The position numbers and the translations under genes are program-made. From Actinomycetota bacterium (lineage in GTDB: Bacteria; Actinomycetota; Humimicrobiia; Humimicrobiales; Humimicrobiaceae), in assembly GCA_028698215.1 (NCBI GenBank), contig JAQVDY010000002.1, forward strand, positions 1-64,000: a stretch of DNA of 64,000 nucleotides. Reading direction: 5' to 3'. Each line of letters begins with the position of its first letter. Within the stretch, counting starts at the first letter, position 1. The notes under the pieces are model-generated. The model was given only the letters and a program-made list of their open reading frames with translations, made no database searches and was not told where the DNA came from. Shown one piece after another: positions 1 to 9,818 of the stretch.

Positions 1-1
1 G

Positions 2-160
2 GTAACCCGTTCAGCCCTGCAGAACGCAGCATCCATTGCTGCCCTGCTGCTTACCACCGAGGTAGTGGTAGCGGAAAAGCCAGAGCCTGAGAAGGCACCG
101 GCCATGCCGGGCGGGGGCGGAATGCCGGGCGGAATGCCGGGCGGAATGCCAATGATGTAA
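2..160 (+). CDS. groEL: GroEL chaperonin, C-terminal end (partial)
   Basis: The window opens inside this gene. The 52 visible codons encode the last part of a 60-kDa chaperonin: the segment [20 protein letters not shown] is the conserved end of the equatorial domain of GroEL, and the protein finishes with the typical flexible Gly-Gly-Met tail (repeated GGMP units ending in MM). GroEL forms the double-ring ATP-dependent folding chamber in the cytoplasm. The gene is followed 10 bases later by a strong terminator, so it is the last gene of its operon. Only the C-terminal tenth is visible; identity is nevertheless secure because of the tail. Confidence 0.95.
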   Translation, partial: VTRSALQNAASIAALLLTTEVVVAEKPEPEKAPAMPGGGGMPGGMPGGMPMM

Positions 161-170
161 ACAGTAAAGA

Positions 171-201
171 AAAAAGCTGGTCTTAACGGCCAGCTTTTTT
201 T
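171..201 (+). terminator. Rho-independent terminator after groEL
   Basis: An A-run followed by GCTGG, a short loop and CCAGC, then seven T residues. The hairpin starts 10 bases after the groEL stop codon and the A/T flanks can extend the stem. It separates groEL from plsY. Confidence 0.9.
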
Positions 202-283
202 ATGGCCTAATGCTTGGTTATAAATTGAATAAATCATTAACTTATAGTAATATTTTTTTAACTTATTATGGGGACAAGCAGGT

Positions 284-931
284 GTGGCCATAGATTTCTT
301 TTATAAAACCTTATTTGTAATATTAACCTATCTTTTTGGTTCATTTCCTACTGCTTATGTAATTTACAAATTAAAAAAAGGTGCGGACATCAGGACCGAA
401 GGCAGCGGCAATGTAGGAGGGACCAATATAGCCAGGACCATGGGGGCAGGGGCAGGCATAACCACCATAATTCTGGATATGGTTAAAGGTTTTATACCTA
501 TGATGGCTGCTTATCTTATTTTTGGCAGTAATTTGCTGATGGCTTCCCTGGCTTCTGTGGCCGTTATATTGGGACATGACTTTCCTGTTTATCTCAAGTT
601 TAAGGGAGGCAAGGGTATAGCTACCTCTTTTGGGGCTATTGTAGGAATGTGCGCTTTTCCTTTTACCAGCCAGCCGGTATATTTAAGGATTGGCCCCATT
701 TTTACCATATTGCTGGCTGCGGCTATTTTTTTTGCTATATTCAGGATAGTTTCGGTTTGTTCCCTGGCAGCCACCGTGGCTACGCCGCTATCATTTTATT
801 TTTTTAGGTTTCCCATATTCATAGTAATAACGGCCACCGTATGGGCTATTCTAGCCTTGATTGCCCACAGGGGTAATATTGGTAGGCTGATAAGAAAAGA
901 AGAGAAAAAAATTAAAAGAAAAGGGGTTTAG
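284..931 (+). CDS. plsY: Glycerol-3-phosphate acyltransferase PlsY
   Basis: An integral membrane protein of 215 residues that transfers the acyl group from acyl-phosphate to glycerol-3-phosphate, the first step of phospholipid synthesis in most bacteria. Visible family motifs are the N-terminal GSFPTAYV segment, the SGNVGGTNIARTMG glycerol-3-phosphate-binding loop (about residues 41-54) and the GHDFPVYLKFKGGKGIATS loop (about 97-115). Several hydrophobic helices lie between them and a basic tail ends the protein. The start is GTG at 284. The length is normal for the family. The stop codon directly abuts the ATG of guaB3, so the two are probably co-transcribed. Confidence 0.93.
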   Translation: MAIDFFYKTLFVILTYLFGSFPTAYVIYKLKKGADIRTEGSGNVGGTNIARTMGAGAGITTIILDMVKGFIPMMAAYLIFGSNLLMASLASVAVILGHDFPVYLKFKGGKGIATSFGAIVGMCAFPFTSQPVYLRIGPIFTILLAAAIFFAIFRIVSVCSLAATVATPLSFYFFRFPIFIVITATVWAILALIAHRGNIGRLIRKEEKKIKRKGV

Positions 932-2092
932 ATGGAAGTTGAAATAGGCAAAGGTAAAACAGGCAGAAGGTCTTACGGTTTTGATGAGGTAGCCATTGTG
1001 CCCAGCAGGAGAACCAGGGACCCTGAAGATGTGGATATTACTGCCAACCTGGGAGGATTTGACCTGCAAATACCCTGCCTGGCTTCGGCCATGGATGGGG
1101 TAGTGGATGTGGATATGGCTATAGAGATGGGAAAAATAGGGGGATTAGCCGTGCTTAACCTGGAGGGAATACAAACCAGGTATGAAGATGCTGATGCGCA
1201 GTTGCAGCGGATAGCTGCTTTTGCCCCCCAGGAAGCTACCAGTAAAATGCAGGAAATTTATAAAGAGCCTGTCCAGGAAGAATTAATCGTAAAAAGGATA
1301 AAACAGTTAAAGGCTGCAAATATAATAACCTGTGCCTCATTAACCCCTCAAAAAGTAGAAAGATACTACCAGGTAGCAGTAGATGCCGGCCTGGACATAT
1401 TGGTAATACAAGGTACAGTAATAAGTGCAGAGCATGTGAGCCAGACCAAAAATCCCCTGGACTTAAAGGAGTTTATACCCAGATGCAAGATACCGGTTAT
1501 TGTAGGGGGCTGTGCTTCCTATTCCAGTGCCCTTCATTTAATGAGGACCGGGGCAGTAGGGGTGCTGGTGGGAGTAGGGCCAGGTGCAGCCTGTACTACC
1601 AGGCAAGTGCTTGGCATTGGAGTTCCCCAGGCTACTGCTATTGCTGATGCTGCTGCTGCTAGAATGCGGCATCTGGAGGAAACAGGGAATTATGTGGCAG
1701 TTATTGCTGACGGGGGAATGAGGACCGGGGGCGATATAGCCAAAGCCATAGCCTGCGGAGCGGACCTGGTAATGATAGGCTCGCCTCTTTCCAGGGCTAA
1801 GGAAGCACCAGGCAGAGGCTATCACTGGGGTATGGCCACTTTTCATCCGGAGCTTCCCCGGGGAACCAGGATCAAGACTGATGTAGTGGGCAGCCTCCGC
1901 CAGATTTTGATAGGGCCTGCATTTGAAAATGACGGAACCCTTAATTTATTTGGGGCGTTGAGGACATCCATGGCTACCTGTGGCTATGAGAGTATTAAGG
2001 ATTTTCAAAGGGCGGAAGTAATGGTGGCGCCATCCATAAAGACTGAAGGCAAAATGCATCAAAGGGAACAAAAAGTAGGAATGGGATTATAG
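932..2092 (+). CDS. guaB3: GuaB3-family IMP dehydrogenase (no CBS domains)
   Basis: A TIM-barrel enzyme of 386 residues in the IMP dehydrogenase/GMP reductase superfamily. The nucleotide-binding loop [11 protein letters not shown] (about 214-224) carries the catalytic cysteine C221, and the [11 protein letters not shown] segment binds the phosphate. It lacks the CBS pair found in classical GuaB and has the '[19 protein letters not shown]' opening typical of GuaB3, a subfamily known mainly from Actinobacteria and Cyanobacteria. It starts directly after plsY and is followed after 4 bases by guaA, which supports a role in converting IMP to XMP in GMP synthesis. A GMP-reductase-like activity cannot be excluded from sequence alone. 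Confidence 0.85.
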   Translation: MEVEIGKGKTGRRSYGFDEVAIVPSRRTRDPEDVDITANLGGFDLQIPCLASAMDGVVDVDMAIEMGKIGGLAVLNLEGIQTRYEDADAQLQRIAAFAPQEATSKMQEIYKEPVQEELIVKRIKQLKAANIITCASLTPQKVERYYQVAVDAGLDILVIQGTVISAEHVSQTKNPLDLKEFIPRCKIPVIVGGCASYSSALHLMRTGAVGVLVGVGPGAACTTRQVLGIGVPQATAIADAAAARMRHLEETGNYVAVIADGGMRTGGDIAKAIACGADLVMIGSPLSRAKEAPGRGYHWGMATFHPELPRGTRIKTDVVGSLRQILIGPAFENDGTLNLFGALRTSMATCGYESIKDFQRAEVMVAPSIKTEGKMHQREQKVGMGL

Positions 2093-2096
2093 GATT

Positions 2097-3647
2097 ATGA
2101 AAAATAATACATTAAGCGGCATGGATTCGGTCCTGGTAGTAGATTTTGGCGGACAATACAGCCAACTCATAACCAGGAGGATAAGAGAGCTCAGGGTTTA
2201 TTCAGAGCTTATAGCCTATGATACACCCTTAGAGAAAGTAGTGGCTAGGAAGCCCAAAGGCCTGATTTTTTCCGGCTCGCCCTATAGCTTAAGTTCTGGT
2301 AAGTTTCCCCAGGTCAGCCGGAAATATTTATCCCTGGGTATACCTATTTTGGGCATATGCTTCGGTATGCAGTTAATAACCTATCTGCTGGGGGGCAAGA
2401 TTACGGCTGGGGGTAAAAACGAATATGGCAAGACAGAGATTAACCTGGATATAAGTTCTCCCCTTTTTGATGATTTAAAACCGGTAGAAACCTGCTGGAT
2501 GAGCCACAAGGATAGCGTGGAAATATTGCCGGAAGGATTCAAAGTCATAGCCTCTACAGCTAATCTTCCTATTGCCGGAATAGGCAATGAACAGGATAGG
2601 ATATTTGGAATACAATTCCACCCTGAAGTTATGCATACCCCCTCTGGAATGGATATATTGAATAATTTCCTGTTTAATATTTGTGATTGTAAACCCGACT
2701 GGACCATGGTGTCCATTATTGAGAAGAGGGTAGCCCAGATACAGGAAAAGGTGCAGGAGGGCAGGGTAATATGCGGACTTAGCGGTGGAGTGGATTCATC
2801 CGTAGCAGCTTTGCTGGTGCATAAAGCGGTAGGAGACAAGCTAACCTGTATCTTTGTAGATCACGGCTTGCTCAGGATGGGGGAGGCCAGCCAGGTGGAA
2901 AAAACTTTTAAAGAAAATTTCAAGGTGAACCTTATTTCTATTGATGCCCGGGACAGGTTCCTTAAAAAATTGAAAGGGGTAACCGAACCTGAGCAGAAAA
3001 GGAAGATAATAGGTAATGAATTTATCAGGATTTTTGAAGAGGAAGCTAAAAAAATAGATGAGGTTGATTACTTGGTACAGGGTACTTTGTATTCTGATGT
3101 GATTGAAAGCGGTACCAGGGATGCAGCCAAAATAAAAAGCCATCACAATGTGGGGGGATTACCTGCAGATATGCAGCTTAAGCTTATAGAGCCTTTAAGG
3201 TACCTTTTTAAAGATGAAGTCAGAAGGCTGGGAGTAGAGCTAGGCTTACCGGAAGACATAGTATGGCGGCAGCCTTTTCCCGGCCCGGGCCTGGCCATTA
3301 GGATTATAGGAGAGATTACCTCAGAAAGAATTTCCATTCTGCAAAAGGCAGACAACATTGTATTGGAAGAAATAAAAAGGGCGGATCTTTATGAGAAAAT
3401 ATGGCAGTCTTTTGCTATACTGCCCTGTATAAGAAGCGTGGGGGTAATGGGAGATGAGAGGACTTATGCCTATCCCATAGCCATCAGAGCTGTAAACAGT
3501 GATGATGCCATGACTGCCGATTGGGTAAGGTTGCCTTATGATATTCTGGAAAGAATTAGCAGCCGTATTATCAATGAGGTTGAAGGAGTTAACAGAGTAG
3601 TATATGATATAAGTTCCAAACCACCCAGTACCATAGAGTGGGAATAA
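2097..3647 (+). CDS. guaA: GMP synthase (glutamine-hydrolysing)
   Basis: A 516-residue two-domain enzyme that converts XMP to GMP with ATP and glutamine. The N-terminal class I glutamine amidotransferase domain has the nucleophile C88 in GICFGMQ and the His/Glu pair H175 and E177 in QFHPE. The ATP-pyrophosphatase domain begins near residue 205 and carries the P-loop SGGVDSS (229-235). The C-terminal dimerisation domain ends in IEWE, as is usual for GuaA. Full length. It lies 4 bases after guaB3, so the two consecutive steps from IMP to GMP are encoded together. Confidence 0.97.
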   Translation: MKNNTLSGMDSVLVVDFGGQYSQLITRRIRELRVYSELIAYDTPLEKVVARKPKGLIFSGSPYSLSSGKFPQVSRKYLSLGIPILGICFGMQLITYLLGGKITAGGKNEYGKTEINLDISSPLFDDLKPVETCWMSHKDSVEILPEGFKVIASTANLPIAGIGNEQDRIFGIQFHPEVMHTPSGMDILNNFLFNICDCKPDWTMVSIIEKRVAQIQEKVQEGRVICGLSGGVDSSVAALLVHKAVGDKLTCIFVDHGLLRMGEASQVEKTFKENFKVNLISIDARDRFLKKLKGVTEPEQKRKIIGNEFIRIFEEEAKKIDEVDYLVQGTLYSDVIESGTRDAAKIKSHHNVGGLPADMQLKLIEPLRYLFKDEVRRLGVELGLPEDIVWRQPFPGPGLAIRIIGEITSERISILQKADNIVLEEIKRADLYEKIWQSFAILPCIRSVGVMGDERTYAYPIAIRAVNSDDAMTADWVRLPYDILERISSRIINEVEGVNRVVYDISSKPPSTIEWE

Positions 3648-3671
3648 TGTTAATTTTTAAGGAGCTAAGAA

Positions 3672-3953
3672 ATGGATGAATTTCATAAAAAATTAAATCA
3701 GTACCGGGAAAAAATAAATGAGATAGACCAAAATATTGTAGACAACCTCAACCAGCGGGCCCAGCTGGTGCTGGAAGTTAAAAGGCTTAAGGAAGCAGAA
3801 GGCGTGCCTTTATATGATGCAAAAAGGGAAGAAGAGTTAATAAACAATATAGTCAAATACAATAAGGGTCCATTATATAATGATAATATTGTACAAATTT
3901 TTGAATCAATATTAAGAAACGTACAGATTTTGGAAAAAGACGAGAATCTCTAA
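3672..3953 (+). CDS. Chorismate mutase (AroQ/CM_2 type)
   Basis: A small all-helical protein of 93 residues that rearranges chorismate to prephenate for phenylalanine and tyrosine synthesis. The pattern YREKINEIDQNIVDNLNQRAQL, with an Arg in helix 1 and VKRLK shortly after, fits the CM_2 fold, as does the 'LYDAKREEELI' segment. A ribosome-binding site (AAGGAG) precedes the ATG. The next gene encodes DAHP synthase, so the first step of the shikimate route and its branch-point mutase sit side by side. Free-standing mutase, not fused to prephenate dehydratase or DAHP synthase. Confidence 0.85.
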   Translation: MDEFHKKLNQYREKINEIDQNIVDNLNQRAQLVLEVKRLKEAEGVPLYDAKREEELINNIVKYNKGPLYNDNIVQIFESILRNVQILEKDENL

Positions 3954-4025
3954 TTGAGGTTGAAATATACTTCAGTTTGCCTATAATTATTAAAATTTCC
4001 TAATTTTTTTAATTTAATATCAGTT

Positions 4026-4808
4026 ATGGAAGAAAACATAAAACTTATTAAGAAAAACTTTGTTACGGTTATTGCAGGGCCATGCGCAGTGGAAAGCTGG
4101 CAGCAGATTAATGCTATAGCCAAAGTGGTACATGATACAGGGCTTACTTTTATGAGGGGCGGTGCCTATAAGCCCCGGACTTCTCCCTATAGTTTTCAGG
4201 GCTTGGAGCTGAAGGGTTTGCAGTATTTACGAAAAGCAGCAGATGCGTTTGGATTAAAAGTAGTTACGGAAGTTACCGATGCGGCCAAGGTGGAAGATGT
4301 AGCTGAGTATGTGGATGTACTGCAAATAGGAACCAGAAACATGTCTAACTTTGCCCTGTTAAAAAAAGTAGGTAAAGTGGCAAATCAAAAAAATATGCCG
4401 GTCATCCTAAAAAGGGGTTGGGCTTCTACCATAAAGGAATGGCTGCTGGCAGTAGAATATATAACCCAGCAGGGTAACTGTGAAGTGGTTTTGTGCGAAA
4501 GGGGTATCAGGACTTTTGAAACAGATACCAGGTTTACCCTAGACCTTTCGGCTATACCGGTTATAAAAAAACTAAGCAAGTTACCTATCATTGTAGATCC
4601 CAGTCACGCAGTAGGGCAAAGCGATTTAGTGATACCCATGAGCAGGGCGGCAGTGGCAGTGGGTGCTGATGGACTGATAGTAGAATCCCACAATGATCCG
4701 GCTAAAGCCCTTTGCGACGGACAACAGGCCCTTACCCCCCGTGAGCTGAATGAAATGCTTCGCCAAGTAAAGAAAATAGCAGAGATATTCAATAAAAAGA
4801 TAAGGTAG
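4026..4808 (+). CDS. aroF: 3-deoxy-7-phosphoheptulonate (DAHP) synthase, type I-beta
   Basis: A 260-residue TIM-barrel enzyme that condenses phosphoenolpyruvate and erythrose-4-phosphate, the entry to aromatic amino acid synthesis. Diagnostic segments are IAGPCAVES (metal-binding Cys), [35 protein letters not shown] and the metal-binding VDPSHAVG. It lacks the N-terminal ferredoxin-like regulatory domain seen in some DAHP synthases. Feedback control may therefore depend on the neighbouring chorismate mutase, as reported for some type I-beta enzymes; that last point is inference. Confidence 0.93.
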   Translation: MEENIKLIKKNFVTVIAGPCAVESWQQINAIAKVVHDTGLTFMRGGAYKPRTSPYSFQGLELKGLQYLRKAADAFGLKVVTEVTDAAKVEDVAEYVDVLQIGTRNMSNFALLKKVGKVANQKNMPVILKRGWASTIKEWLLAVEYITQQGNCEVVLCERGIRTFETDTRFTLDLSAIPVIKKLSKLPIIVDPSHAVGQSDLVIPMSRAAVAVGADGLIVESHNDPAKALCDGQQALTPRELNEMLRQVKKIAEIFNKKIR

Positions 4809-4818
4809 CTGAACAGAA

Positions 4819-6957
4819 TTGGAGTTAGAAAAATACCTTAACCCCCAGCAGGTTCAAGCAGTTAAGAATACAGAAGGGCCTTTGCTGGTGATTGCCGGGG
4901 CTGGCAGCGGAAAGACCAGGGTCCTTACTTATAGGATTGCATATCTGGTAAAACACCTGAAAGTGGATCCATTTAATGTATTGGCCATAACCTTTACCAA
5001 TAAGGCAGCCCGGGAAATGAAAAAAAGGGTAATTGGTTTAGTGGGCAGGATAGGCGAATCCATGTGGGTCAGCACTTTTCATTCTTTTTGTGCCAGGGTA
5101 TTGCGTTCCGAAATATCCAAGCTGGGCATCTCTTCCAATTATGTGATATATGACCAGGATGACAGCATAAAGCTGGTAGCCAGGTGCATAAAAGATGCCA
5201 ACCTGGATATAAAGAGTTTCTCGCCCAGGGCTATAGCTGCGGTTATCAGCGATGCCAAGAACCGTTTAATTGATTTCGAGACTTTTTCTGAACAGGCTGC
5301 AGATTATTTTGAAAAACAAGCAGCTAAAATTTATACTGCCTACCAGGATCAGCTGTATAAAGCCAATGCCCTGGATTTTGATGATCTTTTAATGTACATG
5401 GTGGATATATTAAAACTCTTTCCAGAGGTTAAGAAAAAATACCAGGAAAAATTTAAATACATACTGGTAGACGAGTTTCAAGATACCAACCAGGCCCAAA
5501 ATGAGATAATAATGCTTCTCTCGGAAAGCCACCACCGGATTTGCGTGGTAGGAGACGATGACCAGAGTATTTATAGCTGGAGGGGAGCCGATATAAGGAA
5601 TATTATTGATTTTGACCGTCAATTTTCCCATACCAAGGTAATTAAACTGGAACAAAACTACCGTTCCACTCAGAACATACTGGATGCGGCTTATCAACTT
5701 ATCAAAAATAATGAGAGCCGGAAAGAGAAAAAGCTATGGACCCAGAATCCCAAGGGTGAGCTAATATCCAGTTATAGGGCTGAAGATGAAAAGAAGGAAG
5801 TAGCTTTTATACTGCAAAAGATTAACCAGTACCATGAATCAGGTAAAAACTACCGGGATTTTGCCGTCTTTTACCGCACTAATGCCCAGTCCAGGGCGGT
5901 GGAAGAACAGCTTATCAAACAGAATATCCCCTATAAGATTTTTGGCGGGGTAAGGTTTTATGACCGTAAAGAGATAAAGGATATGTTGGCTTATTTCAAG
6001 CTTATAGCCAATCCTTCCGATGTTATCAGCTTGACCAGGATAGTAAATGTCCCTTCACGTAAAATTGGTAAGAAAACCCTGGATACCATAGAAAAATATT
6101 CCCAAAGAAACCGTATTACCTTTTGTGAAGCTTTTTACCGCAGTGACGAAGTAGGTGAGCTGTCTGAAGGGGTAAAGAAAAGGATCTCCGACTTTATATC
6201 ATTTATGGCTGGCTTAAGGGAATTTATCCAGGAGGGGAGCCTGGGAAGCTTACTGGAAAAAATATGGACAGATACCGGGTATATGAAAGAATTAAAATCA
6301 GAGCAGACCATAGATGCTATGAACCGCATAGAAAATCTAAGGGAGCTGCTTACGGTAACCCTGGAATTTGAAGCCAGGGCTACTCAGGAAGGCTTTAGCA
6401 AGCTGGTATCTTTCCTGGAAGAGATTTCCCTGCTAACTGATATTGACAATTATGACCAGGATTCTGATGCCATGGTGCTTATGACCCTGCATAATGCCAA
6501 AGGCCTGGAGTTTCCGGTGGTATTTATTATTGGGATGGAAGAAGGTATTTTCCCTCACTCCAGGAGTATGGCCAGCCTGGATCAGCTGGAGGAGGAAAGA
6601 AGGCTTTGCTATGTGGGAATGACCAGGGCCCAGGAGAAGCTGTTTTTAACTTCCGCTAAAAGCCACAGCATTTACGGAGATACCAGGTTTAGTACCATTT
6701 CCAGGTTTTTAAAGGAAATACCCCCGCAATTGCTGGAAGATGAAAGCCCTAAAAAAATTCCGTTACCCGGTCTGGCTTCCAGGGAAATCCCGGAAATAGG
6801 AGCAGGAGAAATGGTAGAGCATAAACTATGGGGAAAAGGCCGGGTATTAAAGGTTAAAGAGCTGCCCCAGGATATAGAACTGGATATTGAGTTCGATAGC
6901 GTGGGACTAAAGCACTTGCTGGGAAGCTATGCCCCTATAAAGAAGGTTCACGGTTAA
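4819..6957 (+). CDS. pcrA: ATP-dependent DNA helicase PcrA/UvrD
   Basis: A superfamily 1A helicase of 712 residues used in repair and in removing obstacles from replication forks. Motif I is AGAGSGKT (26-33), motif Ia FTNKAAREMK, motif II VDEFQDTN, motif III GDDDQSIYSWRGAD, motif IV EQNYRST, motif V TLHNAKGLEF and motif VI VGMTRAQEKL. A short C-terminal basic Tudor-like domain (GEMVEHKLWGKGRVL) is present, as in PcrA. The start is TTG at 4819: the family N-terminus begins exactly there and no ATG is available. It ends 15 bases before the convergent thiamine operon. Confidence 0.95.
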   Translation: MELEKYLNPQQVQAVKNTEGPLLVIAGAGSGKTRVLTYRIAYLVKHLKVDPFNVLAITFTNKAAREMKKRVIGLVGRIGESMWVSTFHSFCARVLRSEISKLGISSNYVIYDQDDSIKLVARCIKDANLDIKSFSPRAIAAVISDAKNRLIDFETFSEQAADYFEKQAAKIYTAYQDQLYKANALDFDDLLMYMVDILKLFPEVKKKYQEKFKYILVDEFQDTNQAQNEIIMLLSESHHRICVVGDDDQSIYSWRGADIRNIIDFDRQFSHTKVIKLEQNYRSTQNILDAAYQLIKNNESRKEKKLWTQNPKGELISSYRAEDEKKEVAFILQKINQYHESGKNYRDFAVFYRTNAQSRAVEEQLIKQNIPYKIFGGVRFYDRKEIKDMLAYFKLIANPSDVISLTRIVNVPSRKIGKKTLDTIEKYSQRNRITFCEAFYRSDEVGELSEGVKKRISDFISFMAGLREFIQEGSLGSLLEKIWTDTGYMKELKSEQTIDAMNRIENLRELLTVTLEFEARATQEGFSKLVSFLEEISLLTDIDNYDQDSDAMVLMTLHNAKGLEFPVVFIIGMEEGIFPHSRSMASLDQLEEERRLCYVGMTRAQEKLFLTSAKSHSIYGDTRFSTISRFLKEIPPQLLEDESPKKIPLPGLASREIPEIGAGEMVEHKLWGKGRVLKVKELPQDIELDIEFDSVGLKHLLGSYAPIKKVHG

Positions 6958-6972
6958 GGAATTAGCTCAAGG

Positions 6973-7245
6973 TTAAGATAGGAATTTGAGCAGTTCCGAT
7001 ACCTCTTTTTCTGTTCCCGTAGTGAGAGTAGTTACCATAACTGCATTACCGTGTTTCCTGGCTGCCTGGTATGCTTTAAAGATAGACTGGTAAAGCTGGT
7101 CTTCATCTTGTGACCAGGCAACTGTGCTTAAAGGATTAATCTTATATTTTACCATTTGTCTACCCAGGCTGGCCCAAAAGGCATCTAATGCTTCATCTAT
7201 ATTTTGCTGCCTTACCGGGTAAAGGCTTATTTGTACGGCTATCAT
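6973..7245 (-). CDS. Small thiamine-binding protein (MTH1187/YqgV family)
   Basis: A 90-residue ferredoxin-like protein of the MTH1187/YqgV family, whose members bind thiamine or thiamine precursors. The opening MIAVQISLYPVRQ and the segment around PLSTVAWSQDEDQLYQSIFKAY match the family layout. It is the last gene of the riboswitch-controlled thiamine operon, 11 bases after the ATPase gene. That supports a role in handling thiamine or hydroxymethylpyrimidine. The exact function of the family is not settled. Confidence 0.75.
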   Translation of the reverse strand: MIAVQISLYPVRQQNIDEALDAFWASLGRQMVKYKINPLSTVAWSQDEDQLYQSIFKAYQAARKHGNAVMVTTLTTGTEKEVSELLKFLS

Positions 7246-7256
7246 AAGCTTGCTCC

Positions 7257-8006
7257 TTATAGTAGTTTTAATATTTCTTCCTTTACTTGGTTGAATTCTG
7301 GAGAGGTAAGTATGTTGATGTCCCGGGGCCTGGCAATATTTATATCGAATACCTTATTTACTAATGCAGGCCTTTGGCTGAGCAAATATATCCTATCGGA
7401 AAGGAACAGGGCTTCATCTATATCATGGGTTATAAACAGTATGGATGCATCCAGCTTGTCAAAAAGCCTTAAGAGCCAGGCCTGCATCTTCCTACGTGTT
7501 ATGGCATCCAAGCTGGCAAAGGGCTCATCTAAGAGCATGATATCCTGGGCAAAAAGATAGGTTCTTAGTAAAGCAGCCCTCTGCCTCATACCTCCTGAGA
7601 GCTGGGAAGGGTAATTTTGCTCAAAACCTTGTAGCCCGAACTCAGGAATATATCCGGCTGCTTTCCGGTGTGCACTTTTTTTGGTTTCACCCTTTATATA
7701 AAGGGGCAGGCATACATTATCCAATATATTGTTCCAGGGGAGGAGCAGGTCCTTCTGGTGCATGTAGCTTACCCTTCCGGTCTTGCCGTTATATAACTCG
7801 CTGTCAATTATTACTTTCCCCTGGTCTGGTTTCTCCAGGCCAGAAATAATATTAAACAGGGTGCTTTTTCCGCATCCGCTGGGTCCCAATATTGACACAA
7901 ATTGGCGCCGGTACAATTCCAGGTTTATATTTTCCAGGGTGTTTAGCCCTGGATAGCTTTTTTTTATGTCTATTACTTCCAGTATCTTGTCATTTTTATT
8001 GATCAT
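7257..8006 (-). CDS. thiZ: ABC transporter ATPase for thiamine precursor
   Basis: A 249-residue ABC ATPase. Walker A is GPSGCGKST (41-49), the signature LSGGMRQR, Walker B LLDEPF and the H-loop TH. It resembles the NitT/TauT/ThiZ group, which pairs with NMT1/THI5-type binding proteins. Its ATG overlaps the stop codon of the binding-protein gene (TAATG), so the two are translationally coupled. Placed behind a TPP riboswitch, it most likely energises uptake of a pyrimidine or thiamine breakdown product. Confidence 0.85.
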   Translation of the reverse strand: MINKNDKILEVIDIKKSYPGLNTLENINLELYRRQFVSILGPSGCGKSTLFNIISGLEKPDQGKVIIDSELYNGKTGRVSYMHQKDLLLPWNNILDNVCLPLYIKGETKKSAHRKAAGYIPEFGLQGFEQNYPSQLSGGMRQRAALLRTYLFAQDIMLLDEPFASLDAITRRKMQAWLLRLFDKLDASILFITHDIDEALFLSDRIYLLSQRPALVNKVFDINIARPRDINILTSPEFNQVKEEILKLL

Positions 8007-9007
8007 TATGGCTCCGGTAAAAATTCATTGGTGTAAGCTTGGTTAAAATCGAGGGGTTTACTGATAAGACCCTTTTCATACATCCAGCTGCTGAATCCTT
8101 CCCAAATTTCTTCTTTCATATAGCCCCATCCTTGGCTATGACTTATGTAATGAGTGGAAAGGTATTGCTGGCTGGCTATTATCATATCACTATCCAGCTC
8201 CGGGTTTTCCTTTAACAGAATCCGGGCTGCATCATCAGGCTGCTCAATACAGAACTGGTAGCCTTCCTGGGTAGCTTGAAGAAAATTTTCTACCAGCTGG
8301 GGATTTTCTTCTATGGTATTTTTGGAGGCGATAATTACCGGTGTATAGAAATTCAGCTGGGGATCCAAATCCTGAAGCAGCATAAAATCTAATGGAAAAC
8401 CCATAAGCTCTGCCCTTATTCCGTCCCATCCATAATATATCCAGGCAAAATCTATATCTCTCTGCACGCTGGCAAAAAAATCGGCAGCACCAATATTAAC
8501 CATTTCCAGCTGGGAATAGTCTGCTCCGTATTTATCCATCAAGCCTTTGAGCATGGCTTCTTCCATAGGGGAACCCCAGCCGCCGTACCTTTTGCCTTCA
8601 AAATCCGCAGGGGTATCTATATTCCTTTCGGCAGGGGAAGCAAAACCTGAGGTATTTTGCTGGATTATAGCCGCTACCGCCACTATGGGTAATGGCTGGT
8701 CTGCAGTTCGGGCATAAGTCACCTGTTCTTGATAGCTTATGCCAAAATCCCCTTTATTGGCTGCGATAAGCTCTGCACTGCCGCCCTCTGCAGGCTGTAT
8801 TATTTCAACTTCCAGCCCCATATCTTTATAGAAACCCTTATCCCTGGCCACATATAGGCCGGTGTGGTTGGTATTGGGCACCCAGTCCAGTATTACCGTA
8901 ATATTATTTAACTGCGCAGCGGAAGAAGCAGCGCAGGAAATAGATATAAAGGTTAAAAATAATATTGAAGCTATTAAAAAAATAAGTAATTTTTTTATTC
9001 TATTCAT
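8006..9007 (-). CDS. thiY: ABC substrate-binding lipoprotein, NMT1/THI5-like
   Basis: A 333-residue extracytoplasmic binding protein. The N-terminus has a hydrophobic signal peptide ending in a lipobox-like SISC, so it is probably lipid-anchored. The mature part begins with ITVILDWVPNTNHTGLYVA, characteristic of the NMT1/THI5-like family that binds formyl-aminopyrimidine or related thiamine precursors, and contains GYGLY-like and WAYYGWDG-like pocket segments (here FAWIYYGWDG). It sits between the permease and ATPase genes of a TPP-riboswitch operon. The ligand is inferred from context rather than read from the sequence. Confidence 0.85.
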   Translation of the reverse strand: MNRIKKLLIFLIASILFLTFISISCAASSAAQLNNITVILDWVPNTNHTGLYVARDKGFYKDMGLEVEIIQPAEGGSAELIAANKGDFGISYQEQVTYARTADQPLPIVAVAAIIQQNTSGFASPAERNIDTPADFEGKRYGGWGSPMEEAMLKGLMDKYGADYSQLEMVNIGAADFFASVQRDIDFAWIYYGWDGIRAELMGFPLDFMLLQDLDPQLNFYTPVIIASKNTIEENPQLVENFLQATQEGYQFCIEQPDDAARILLKENPELDSDMIIASQQYLSTHYISHSQGWGYMKEEIWEGFSSWMYEKGLISKPLDFNQAYTNEFLPEP

Positions 9008-9031
9008 GACAGTCCTTTCACCGATTAACTT

Positions 9032-9817
9032 TCACTTAATATATTCCAAATCTTTTTGGCTAGACCAGGGCATAGTCTTTTTTTCCACCAATTCTATAAG
9101 TTTTAACAGCAGTATGCTAAGAACAGTTATAACCAGTATGGCTGCAAACACCCTGTCGGTAGCAAAAGATTGCTTGGCCCTTATCATATACACACCAAGT
9201 CCTGCCTTGCCTCCCACCCATTCTCCAATAGTAGCCCCCATAATACTGTAGGTAGCTGCAATCTTCAGTCCCGAGAAAAACCCTGACATAGAGCCGGGCA
9301 GTTTTACATACCTGTATATCTGGCGCCGGCTAGAACCCATGGACCTTAACAGGTCTACAAGATCCTGGTCCACTGCTGCCAGGGATTGGATCAGGCTTAT
9401 GGTTATGGGAAAAAAACATATAAGTACAACTATGATAAGCTTGGGGGTATAGCCATAACCAAACCAGATTATAAATAGGGGAGCCACCACTATCAGGGGT
9501 ATGGTCTGGGAAATTATTAGCAGGGGGTAGACAGTTTTACTGAAACCCTGCAGGGCATCCATCAGTATTGAGATTAAAAATGAGAGGACTATAGCTATAA
9601 TAAAGCCAGTAAAGGCTTCATAAAGGGTGACCACTATATCGAATTGCATATCCCTGAAGCCTAAAATTAAGCTTGCTGCAATACTGCTGGGGGAAGGCAG
9701 AATATAAGCAGGAAAGGCATTTAGCCTGGCCAGCAGTTCCCATATAGCAATTATGGCCAAAATCAAAAGTACCGGATAATATCTGCTGATTTTGTTTCTA
9801 GCCAGCTTCCTTTCCAT
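9032..9817 (-). CDS. thiX: ABC transporter permease for thiamine precursor
   Basis: A 261-residue membrane protein with about six hydrophobic helices. The binding-protein-dependent transport signature is present as a variant of EAA...G (LLRSMGSSRRQIYRYVKLPG), the loop that contacts the ATPase. The N-terminal ISRYYPVLLILAIIAIWELL pattern is typical of ThiX/SsuC-type permeases. Encoded 1 base after thiN and upstream of the binding protein. Confidence 0.87.
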   Translation of the reverse strand: MERKLARNKISRYYPVLLILAIIAIWELLARLNAFPAYILPSPSSIAASLILGFRDMQFDIVVTLYEAFTGFIIAIVLSFLISILMDALQGFSKTVYPLLIISQTIPLIVVAPLFIIWFGYGYTPKLIIVVLICFFPITISLIQSLAAVDQDLVDLLRSMGSSRRQIYRYVKLPGSMSGFFSGLKIAATYSIMGATIGEWVGGKAGLGVYMIRAKQSFATDRVFAAILVITVLSILLLKLIELVEKKTMPWSSQKDLEYIK

Positions 9818-9818
9818 A

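Noticed and set aside
1278-1290. A further TTAATCGT octamer as an operator
   Set aside because: It lies within guaB3 coding sequence and shows that single copies of this octamer occur by chance.
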